Below, piece after piece: positions 16,896-23,462 of a DNA stretch of 51,324 bases (the first letter of the stretch is position 1; each line of letters opens with the position of its first letter). Position numbers and translations under genes: made by a program. Source of the stretch: Clostridiales bacterium. Its GTDB lineage: Bacteria > Bacillota > Clostridia > Christensenellales > DTU072. The notes beneath the pieces were generated by a model. The model searched no databases, had not been told where the DNA came from, and was given only the letters and a program-made list of their open reading frames with translations. Location of the stretch: assembly GCA_012800525.1 (NCBI GenBank), contig JAAZJD010000019.1:1-51324 (forward strand), in the 5' to 3' direction.

Positions 16896-17966
16896 ATGGC
16901 AAGAGCAGGCGGTTGTTTAGCGGGTATTTTAGGAGGCTCAATTTTGCGAGGAATTGTTAAAGCTATTGGTATAATTTTTAAAGCTATTGTAAATATTTTG
17001 GTTTTTACAGGATTATGGATTCCTGGCATTTATGCTCTTGCTGGTCTTATTTTACGGCTAACGGGCACTTTAGATCCTTTAGGTAGTTCAATGGAATCAA
17101 TGCTTTTTAAGGCTGGTTTTGGGGTCACTGTCCTCATTGCAATTCTTATTACATTTAAAAATATATTTGCACCAAGTAAAAGAAGAAAACAAAAAAGAGA
17201 ATTAAAAAAACAAGAAAAGCAAGAAGTAAAAAAAGAGAGAAACAAAGAAAAAAGATCAACATACGATTACAATACAAAAGAACCAGAGAATATTGGCTTT
17301 GATAGTCCACCTGCACCATTTGATAATTATCCTTCAAAACTTTCAAGAAAAGAAAAAAGAAAAATCAAAAAAATTAGCAAGAAAGCAAAAAGTGAAGCCG
17401 TATTTTCAGATGATAATTTAAAGAATCCTATTGAATCTAATTTTGAAGAACCTAATATAAATTCACCTATATATGTAGCAACTGTACAAAATGGAAAAGT
17501 GGTATATACACCAATTGTTAATATGCCAACACCTCAGGAAATGCCTTTTAATCCCAATATGCATATGCCACCTCAAGAAATGCCTTTTAATCCCAATATG
17601 CAAAGGCCACCCCAGGAAATGCCCTTTAATCCCAATATGCAAAGGCCACCCCAGTCAATTCCATATGATAATACAATTAATATGCCCTATTCGCATATTC
17701 CATATCAACCCGAAACACACAATCTAAATCAAAATAATTCATACTATCAACAACAAAATACAAACTTAAATAATTATAATCGCATTAATCCTGAAAGTGG
17801 ATATACAAAACCGCATTCCACAAATAAAGAAGAACCTAAAATATATCTTTCTAAAGTTGAAAGCAACACCTTAATTCACGAGTATGAAGATAGGTTTGAA
17901 GTTTATAAAATGAAAGATGGGAAAGCGGTTAAAGATCGAGTAGAATATAAACGCAACTTTTCTTAA
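16896..17966 (+). CDS. Membrane protein with charged linker and 13-residue Pro/Asn/Met repeats, unknown function
   Basis: I do not recognise this 356-residue protein. A Gly-rich start is followed by two hydrophobic segments (about residues 22-52 and 69-88). A very basic Lys/Arg stretch follows (about 91-120), so the long C-terminal part should lie in the cytoplasm by the positive-inside rule. A second basic patch (RKEKRKIKKISKKAKS) is near 150-166. Around residues 208-250 there are about three copies of the 13-mer PPQEMPFNPNMQR plus degenerate ones, encoded by a near-identical 39-bp DNA repeat at about 17530-17650. A Gln/Asn-rich stretch and a short ordered tail (EDRFEVYKMKDGKAVKDRVEYK) end the protein. 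The layout suggests a membrane-tethered scaffold. Confidence 0.75.
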   Translation: MARAGGCLAGILGGSILRGIVKAIGIIFKAIVNILVFTGLWIPGIYALAGLILRLTGTLDPLGSSMESMLFKAGFGVTVLIAILITFKNIFAPSKRRKQKRELKKQEKQEVKKERNKEKRSTYDYNTKEPENIGFDSPPAPFDNYPSKLSRKEKRKIKKISKKAKSEAVFSDDNLKNPIESNFEEPNINSPIYVATVQNGKVVYTPIVNMPTPQEMPFNPNMHMPPQEMPFNPNMQRPPQEMPFNPNMQRPPQSIPYDNTINMPYSHIPYQPETHNLNQNNSYYQQQNTNLNNYNRINPESGYTKPHSTNKEEPKIYLSKVESNTLIHEYEDRFEVYKMKDGKAVKDRVEYKRNFS

Positions 17967-18054
17967 ATTCAAAATAACTAACCTAAGAAAAATGAAATTA
18001 GATAAAATATAAATTTCCTTAAACAAAACAACTGATTTAGAAAAATTAGATAAA

Positions 18055-18954
18055 ATGAAGCTTACAGCAGAACAAAAAGAGCAAAAGCGACAAAAACGAA
18101 TCGAGAAAATTAAAAACAGAGCATGGGAAATAGATGCTCTTAGAGGTCTTGCAATACTGCTTGTATTATGGGACCACCTAATGTTTGATGCTGCCTTTGT
18201 CTTTTCAGCGACATTTATTGAATCAGGACATCAAGGTCTTATTAGTTTTTCAGATTTTGCCTCGTCTTATTTCTATAGCTCTTTAAGACTTTATGCTAGA
18301 CCTATTTTTGTCTTTATCTTTTTCTTTGTGTCTGGACTTTGCATAATATTTTCAAGAAATAATATTATAAGAGGAGTAAAGCTTTTAGGCGTTGCTTATA
18401 TAGTAACACTTTTAACTTATTTAGCAGAATTAGCTTTTCAAACGGATGGCTTGCTTATCACTATGGGAGTTTTACATTGTCTTGGTTTTTGCATATTAAT
18501 TTGTGGCGGAATTGATGCAATCTTAAATTTAATTTTAAAAAACAAATCATATGCTAAATGGATAAAATTTGCTGTATATGCGCTATTTGCAATAATTCTT
18601 TTAATTTTAAATAGTTTCTACAATACAACATTATTCCAAAAATATGATATTTTCCCTGCACATAAAAATAATGTTGCTGGATTTTTCGTATTTTCGAGTA
18701 ACTGGGTGGGCTTTACAAATGACTATTTCCCACTACTGCCATTCTTGGGTTTTTTCTTTATAGGTGCTTCTCTCACGCAACTTCTATATTACAAAAAGAA
18801 AAGTCTTCTTCCAAAAGTTAATCAAAAAATATTTGCACCACTAACAATTCCTGGTAGATATTCGCTTATTATTTATCTTTTAGCACAAATCGTATTTTTC
18901 TTAATTTTAGGACTTGTATCATTGATTGCAGCTGGCACAGTTGGATTTATTTAA
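18055..18954 (+). CDS. DUF1624/HGSNAT-like membrane acyltransferase
   Basis: This is a 299-residue multi-pass membrane protein with about seven hydrophobic segments. After a basic N terminus it opens with WEIDALRGLAILLVLWDHLMFD, the signature of DUF1624 proteins (COG3503) related to the catalytic domain of heparan-alpha-glucosaminide N-acetyltransferase. Such proteins transfer acetyl groups across membranes to sugars. Further family-like stretches are RPIFVFIFFFVSGLCIIFSR and PLLPFLGFFFIGASL. A good Shine-Dalgarno is missing: the ATG sits inside the second copy of a 14-bp direct repeat (AAATTAGATAAAAT, 17995-18008 and 18043-18056). The substrate is unknown; its position beside sugar-nucleotide genes fits cell-surface glycan modification. 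Confidence 0.8.
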   Translation: MKLTAEQKEQKRQKRIEKIKNRAWEIDALRGLAILLVLWDHLMFDAAFVFSATFIESGHQGLISFSDFASSYFYSSLRLYARPIFVFIFFFVSGLCIIFSRNNIIRGVKLLGVAYIVTLLTYLAELAFQTDGLLITMGVLHCLGFCILICGGIDAILNLILKNKSYAKWIKFAVYALFAIILLILNSFYNTTLFQKYDIFPAHKNNVAGFFVFSSNWVGFTNDYFPLLPFLGFFFIGASLTQLLYYKKKSLLPKVNQKIFAPLTIPGRYSLIIYLLAQIVFFLILGLVSLIAAGTVGFI

Positions 18955-19048
18955 CAAAAAGAAACTTGGATATCTAAGTCTAGTTGAATGTAGAAACTTG
19001 AAATCAACCGCAACCGCGAATCCCCTAAGGGAATTAATAGCTAAATAA

Positions 19049-19083
19049 AATACCAGAAATGCACATCAATCATTTCTGGTATT
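19049..19083 (-). terminator. Terminator between the acyltransferase and galE
   Basis: AATACCAGAAAT (19049-19060) pairs perfectly over 12 bp with ATTTCTGGTATT (19072-19083), with an 11-base loop. The T-rich tail TTTATTT is on the minus strand, so it mainly serves galE. Confidence 0.7.
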
Positions 19084-19084
19084 G

Positions 19085-19114
19085 GTCCAACTTTATGAGG
19101 TTAGAATATTTTTA
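19085..19114. repeat. IS-end-like repeat, copy B
   Basis: GTCCAACTTTATGAGGTTAG and the following bases match 16679-16708 at 26 of 30 positions. It sits between the galE stop and its terminator hairpin. Confidence 0.4.
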
Positions 19115-19145
19115 AATCCTCTTTCCTATTGTATTATTTAAACAA

Positions 19146-20141
19146 CTATTTCTTATTAATTTGGAAATTCCAAAGATCTTTACACATATCTTCTAAAGTA
19201 AGCTTCGCTTCCCAATTTAGCAATTTTTTTGCCTTTGCGGGTGAGGCATAACAACTAGCAATATCACCTGCTCTTCTTTCTCTTATTTGATATGGCACAG
19301 ACTTTCCCGAAGCTTTTTCAAAAGCTTTTACCATATCAAGCACACTATATCCTTGACCTGTACCCAAATTAATTGCTTCCGCACCAGCTTTATCTATATA
19401 CTCTAAAGCTGCTACATGACCTTTTGCTAAATCTACAACATGAATATAATCTCTTACTCCAGTGCCATCGGGTGTATCATAATCATTGCCATAAACCTTC
19501 AAAAAAGGAAGTTCCCGAGCTGCAACTTTTGCAACATATGGCATCAAATTATTGGGTATACCTTTAGGATCTTCTCCAATAAGACCGCTACTATGAGCTC
19601 CAACTGGATTAAAATATCTTAAAAGCACAAAATGCCATTTTTCATTTGATTTGCTAATATCTCTTAACATATCTTCAATCACTAGCTTTGTTGCACCGTA
19701 AGGATTGGTTGTAGACAAAGCACACTCTTCATCAAGTGGTAACCGCTCTGGTGTTCCATAGACAGTTGCTGAAGATGAAAATATCAATTTATGTACGCCA
19801 AATTCTTCCATAACATTTAACAAATTTAATGTGCTTATCAAATTGTTTCTATAATATAAAAGTGGTTTTTCTACACTTTCTCCAACAGCTTTTAACCCGG
19901 CAAAATGTATTACTGCATCTATTTGATTTTCAGTAAAAACCTTATGTAATGTTTTTTGACAAACCACATCACCCTCATAAAATTTTATTTTTTTGCCAGT
20001 TATTTTTTCGACATTTTTTATAGATTCAATATTGCTGTTTGAAAAATTATCTATTGCAACAACCTCATGTCCTTGTTCTAACAAAACGACATTTGTATGA
20101 CTAGCGATGTATCCTGCTCCACCTGTAACTAATATTTTCAA
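19146..20141 (-). CDS. galE: UDP-glucose 4-epimerase
   Basis: GalE interconverts UDP-glucose and UDP-galactose (often also the GlcNAc forms) using bound NAD in the cytoplasm. The 331-residue protein has the Rossmann motif GGAGYIAS (residues 7-14), a catalytic Ser in FSSSATVYG and the YxxxK pair in NPYGATK near 146. The substrate-domain stretches GEDPKGIPNNLMPYVA and YDTPDGTGVRDYIHVVDLA are also present. It starts with TTG at 20141 behind a strong AGGAGGAGG (20155-20147); no ATG competes. It lies 86 bases downstream of the CBM9-like gene and the NahK-like kinase is further upstream, an order that suggests a galactose or lacto-N-biose type pathway. Confidence 0.96.
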   Translation of the reverse strand: MKILVTGGAGYIASHTNVVLLEQGHEVVAIDNFSNSNIESIKNVEKITGKKIKFYEGDVVCQKTLHKVFTENQIDAVIHFAGLKAVGESVEKPLLYYRNNLISTLNLLNVMEEFGVHKLIFSSSATVYGTPERLPLDEECALSTTNPYGATKLVIEDMLRDISKSNEKWHFVLLRYFNPVGAHSSGLIGEDPKGIPNNLMPYVAKVAARELPFLKVYGNDYDTPDGTGVRDYIHVVDLAKGHVAALEYIDKAGAEAINLGTGQGYSVLDMVKAFEKASGKSVPYQIRERRAGDIASCYASPAKAKKLLNWEAKLTLEDMCKDLWNFQINKK

Positions 20142-20227
20142 TTTATCCTCCTCCTAATATAATAGGTTTCAATTTTTAATTCTTTTGTATCCCAAACCCA
20201 TATATTATTAATAATTTTATCTCTTTT

Positions 20228-20755
20228 CTATATCAATTTTAGAAACCTATCTACCTCATGAAAGCTTAGAGTATATGTTGGATTTAACGCATATAGATTT
20301 AATGAATCTTGAAAATCCTGTCTATATATTGCAAAGTATGACTCATTGCTAAATCCGATTTTATATAAATTTTTTAGCCTAATTTTAATCTCTGATTCCC
20401 ATCCAAACGATGTTTTTGTCACTTCAGAAATCAATGGGAAATTAATCTTTTTTATGTCTAATTTTTTATCTATATTTTTTACAATTACGGTATATCTTAA
20501 ATTTTCAGGATTCACTTCGATTTCTAGATATTCATTTTTTGAACCAAGAGTTAATATTATCTCTATAATATCACCTTTATACAAATTATCGTTATGTTTT
20601 TTTCCAAATGCAAAAACATTATTGTCATAAACCTTAAAATTAAATATAAAAGTATCATCTTTAATATTCATTTTAAATAAGGTCTGATTTAATGGCTCTC
20701 CTCCAGTTATATTCTCTTTAAGAGCAGTCCATTCTTTGTATTTTTGTAATACCAT
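20228..20755 (-). CDS. CBM9-like (DOMON-type) carbohydrate-binding protein, no signal peptide
   Basis: This 175-residue beta-rich protein resembles family 9 carbohydrate-binding modules. The supporting stretches are GDIIEIILTL...EYLEIEVNPENLRYTVIV, then WESEIKIRLKNL, then YFAIYRQD and the end LNPTYTLSFHEVDRFLKL, which parallels the W.PT...FH.P..FG ending of CBM9-like folds. It lacks a signal peptide and any catalytic domain, which is unusual because CBM9 modules usually sit on secreted xylanases. It lies between the NahK-like kinase and galE on the same strand. A cytoplasmic sugar-binding or accessory role is inference. The ribosome binding site is a weak AAAGAGAAA. Confidence 0.6.
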   Translation of the reverse strand: MVLQKYKEWTALKENITGGEPLNQTLFKMNIKDDTFIFNFKVYDNNVFAFGKKHNDNLYKGDIIEIILTLGSKNEYLEIEVNPENLRYTVIVKNIDKKLDIKKINFPLISEVTKTSFGWESEIKIRLKNLYKIGFSNESYFAIYRQDFQDSLNLYALNPTYTLSFHEVDRFLKLI

Positions 20756-20860
20756 AAATTTTCTCTTTTTTTGTGGTGTAAATATATTATACCGTTTTTA
20801 TATATGAAAAATAAAGAGATATATAACTATTTGTTATCACTTGAAACAAGATTAAATAAA

Positions 20861-20921
20861 AACAGAACCTAGTCTATCTGGGATCTCCTACACAGGAAAA
20901 GAACCAGCCATCAGTTCTGTT
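20861..20921 (-). terminator. Attenuator-like structured terminator between kinase and CBM9-like genes
   Basis: On the minus strand AACAGAAC (20921-20914) pairs with GTTCTGTT (20868-20861), followed by TTTATTT. The 45-base interior folds further as CTGG/CCAG enclosing TCCT-gtgt-AGGA. The left arm AGAAC could instead pair with the earlier GTTCT in CTGGTTCTTTTCC, giving a competing hairpin. It would separate kinase transcription from the CBM9-like gene and galE. Confidence 0.5.
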
Positions 20922-20969
20922 AATTTAAAAATATCACTAACATATGACAATGTCAAGTTAGAGTATTTT

Positions 20970-22139
20970 CTATTTTGAATATAGCTTTTTATATTTATAA
21001 ACAATCTCATTCATTGTGGGCAAAACTTTTTCCATGTCTTCTACAAGTTTCATTTGTGTTCTTGCTCTATCTATATTATGGTTTTCTCTATGTACTCTAA
21101 AATATATGTCGTTTTGCAAATGATCTGTTAAAAACCTAAGACCACACTCATAAGTCATTAAAATTGCACTAAAAGCCAATAATTCAATTTCTTTATCTGT
21201 TAATCTATTTGCTAATTGACTCATAAAACCATCAACATATGCTTCAAATAGTTCTATAGAGAAATTAACCTTACTTAAGTCTTTCTCATCTTCTGCACCC
21301 GTTGTAGCGCCGGATCTTATGGAATCGCCAAAGTCATATAAAAGACTCCCTGGCATAACTGTATCTAAATCGATTACTGCAATTGGGTCTAATGTTTCTA
21401 AATTTATTAATACATTATTTAACTTTGTATCGTTATGTGTAACTCTAGTTGGTATTTTGCCACTTTCTAGTAAATCTACCACTCTATTTGCATATTTTTT
21501 CCTAGATTTATATTTTTCGATGTCATCTTTTACATCCTTCGCTCGATTTGCAACATCTTCACAAATTGCTTTTTCAAAGTTTTTAAATCTAATTACGGTG
21601 TTATGAAAATTTGGGATTGATTCATGTAAAACTGAAGCATCAAAACCATCTAAATATTTTTGAAATTTCGCAAAACCTAAAGCCGATGAACGAAATTGTT
21701 TTGCCGTTGCTTTGGTTTCAATACTAATTCCACTTTTGATAAAATTATATAACCTATAAAAATGCCCATCGTCTCCTTTTATACAATTAAAGCCAGGATA
21801 ATTTCCAGAGTTAAGTAGCTTATAAGACTCTCCTTTGTCTTGTAAAAATGCTTTACCTTCTTTTGTTTTAATAACTTTCAATGCTTCCGTGGTATCTTCA
21901 CCAAAATCTGTCATTTTTTTTACTATTTGATTGGTAACTGCTACAATATTTTCCATAAGATTTTTAACATTTTTAAATACATTATGGTTAATTTGCTGAA
22001 GAATATATTTAATTTCACCCTTTTCTGTTTGGCACTTCACTAAATATGTTCTATTTATATGTCCGTGTCCATATGGCTCTGCAAAAAACGGTTTCCCTTC
22101 TATTTTAAATTGAGATACAACTGATAATAATGGATTCAT
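20970..22139 (-). CDS. nahK: NahK-like sugar 1-kinase (APH-fold phosphotransferase)
   Basis: This 389-residue protein has the aminoglycoside-phosphotransferase kinase fold. The catalytic loop is RVTHNDTKLNNVLIN (about residues 233-247) and the metal site is VIDLDTVMPGSLLYDFGDSIRSG (about 255-277). This pair is characteristic of N-acetylhexosamine 1-kinases such as NahK (LnpB) of bifidobacteria, which phosphorylate GlcNAc or GalNAc at C1 with ATP. The N terminus (YGHGHINRTYLV) is the nucleotide-binding loop of this family. The gene sits near galE and galU, like the lnp gene cluster, though no lacto-N-biose phosphorylase or uridylyl/hexose transferase is in the window. ACGAGGT precedes the ATG. 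The family call is good; the precise sugar is inferred. Confidence 0.75.
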   Translation of the reverse strand: MNPLLSVVSQFKIEGKPFFAEPYGHGHINRTYLVKCQTEKGEIKYILQQINHNVFKNVKNLMENIVAVTNQIVKKMTDFGEDTTEALKVIKTKEGKAFLQDKGESYKLLNSGNYPGFNCIKGDDGHFYRLYNFIKSGISIETKATAKQFRSSALGFAKFQKYLDGFDASVLHESIPNFHNTVIRFKNFEKAICEDVANRAKDVKDDIEKYKSRKKYANRVVDLLESGKIPTRVTHNDTKLNNVLINLETLDPIAVIDLDTVMPGSLLYDFGDSIRSGATTGAEDEKDLSKVNFSIELFEAYVDGFMSQLANRLTDKEIELLAFSAILMTYECGLRFLTDHLQNDIYFRVHRENHNIDRARTQMKLVEDMEKVLPTMNEIVYKYKKLYSK

Positions 22140-22219
22140 AAAAACCTCGTTAAAAGTGATATTAAGTGCTATTTAAGCTCCTTGAAATATTCTAACACAC
22201 AAAGAATATGCTAGCAATT

Positions 22220-22409
22220 AAAAAGATTTTTCAAATGAGAAGACCTGTGTTAAATCTAATGTTAAGTATAATTGAATTTTGCAAGTGAGAGGTTTAGAAA
22301 TTGTTAAGTCTAATGTTAAATGCAACTGAATTTTACAAGTGAGAAGCTTAAGAGTTGTTAAGTCTAATGTTAAGCACAATTGAATTTTGCAAGTGATAGC
22401 CTTGGGAAT
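22220..22409. repeat. 54-bp tandem repeat array (about 3.4 units)
   Basis: Units begin at 22248, 22302 and 22356, exactly 54 bases apart, each opening TGTTAARTCTAATGTTAA and containing GAATTTTRCAAGTGA. A partial fourth unit covers 22220-22247. Because 54 is a multiple of 3, the minus strand stays open over 65 codons (22415-22218) and encodes an 18-residue repeat with LTCKIQL and LTLDLT, but there is no ribosome binding site. The array fills most of the 22140-22526 gap; the only other signal there is a TATAAT-like box just before galU. Confidence 0.85.
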
Positions 22410-22526
22410 TAACATAACACTTGGGAATTAGTAGATAGGCTTGAAACAAAGGCTCCCTTATCTATTGGCTAGAAAAAAGCATATATTTAGTCTATAATTA
22501 ATATATCAAAGATAAGGAAGTAAACT

Positions 22527-23369
22527 ATGAAAGTAAAAAAAGCAGTAATCCCCGCAGCTGGATTTGGAACTAGGTTTTTACCAATAACTAAAGGCGTGCC
22601 AAAAGAAATGCTCAATGTCGCAGTAAAGCCTGCTATTCATTATATTGTTGAAGAGGCTGTAGAAAGTGGCTTAGATGATATCTTAATAATAATAAATGAA
22701 GGTAAGGAATGCATAAAAAAATATTTTGATCCTAATATAACATATGAAAGTGCCGTTGCTAATGAAAATCTACAAGAATTAAATGCTTTACTAAAAAAAG
22801 CAAAAATTTCTTTCGCATATCAAAAGAATTTAAATGGAAATGGTGGAGCTATACTTGTTGCTGAAGAATTTGCAAACAATGAACCTTTTGTTGTTTTATT
22901 CGGTGATGATGTTATATATAACCCTACTAATCCTGTTTCCAAACAACTAGTTGAAGCATATCAAAAAACTGGCAAAACAATTTTAGGCGTACAGCATAGA
23001 CCAAAGCATGAAGCTATCAAATACGGTGTTATAGAAGGTCCTACTGATGGAAGATATACTAAGATCAAAAGACTTGTTGAAAAACCATCAATTAAAGAAA
23101 TTAAATCTACACTTTGCTCTTTGGGGAGATTTGTGTTAACGCCCAACATTTTTAAAGAACTAAAAAATACTCCTTTACAAAAAGGAGAAATTTATTTAAC
23201 AAATGCTATTGCGCAATTAATTGACACTGAGGGAGTTTTTGCTTATGAATTTGAAGGAAGAAGATTCGATCTTGGAGACAAGTTTGGTTTTCTAGAAGCA
23301 AATATAGAAATGGGACTTTTAATATACGGAGAAAAATTAAAAGAATATATATCAAACCTTCTTTACTAA
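22527..23369 (+). CDS. galU: UTP-glucose-1-phosphate uridylyltransferase
   Basis: GalU makes UDP-glucose from UTP and glucose 1-phosphate, supplying GalE and cell-surface glycan synthesis. The 280-residue protein has the nucleotidyltransferase loop PAAGFGTRFLPITKGVPKEML (residues 9-29), VEEAVESGLDDILIIINEGK, and FVVLFGDDVIYN with the metal-binding Asp. It ends normally with RFDLGDKFGFLEANIEMGL. The segment after KEML reads NVAVKPAIHYIVEEA, where most GalU have PIVDKPxIQYIVEEA, a mild deviation near the active site. AAGGAAG lies 6 bases before the ATG, and a TATAAT box is about 40 bases upstream. It stands alone on the plus strand between the minus-strand kinase and the giant protein gene. Confidence 0.95.
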   Translation: MKVKKAVIPAAGFGTRFLPITKGVPKEMLNVAVKPAIHYIVEEAVESGLDDILIIINEGKECIKKYFDPNITYESAVANENLQELNALLKKAKISFAYQKNLNGNGGAILVAEEFANNEPFVVLFGDDVIYNPTNPVSKQLVEAYQKTGKTILGVQHRPKHEAIKYGVIEGPTDGRYTKIKRLVEKPSIKEIKSTLCSLGRFVLTPNIFKELKNTPLQKGEIYLTNAIAQLIDTEGVFAYEFEGRRFDLGDKFGFLEANIEMGLLIYGEKLKEYISNLLY

Positions 23370-23394
23370 AAGAGAACAAAGTTTTATAACTAAC

Positions 23395-23425
23395 AAAAAA
23401 GATGTTACTGTTTAACATCTTTTTT
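23395..23425. terminator. Bidirectional terminator between galU and the giant gene
   Basis: AAAAAAGATGTTA (23395-23407) and TAACATCTTTTTT (23413-23425) form a perfect hairpin with a 5-base loop and A/T runs on both sides. It can end galU on the plus strand and the giant gene on the minus strand. Confidence 0.9.
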
Positions 23426-23462
23426 AAAGCCCAATATATAACATATCTTCTATTTCAAAGAT

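Noticed and set aside
22218-22415. 65-residue repeat protein on the minus strand
   Set aside because: No ribosome binding site, and the frame is open simply because a 54-base unit is repeated. Listed as a repeat, not as a gene.
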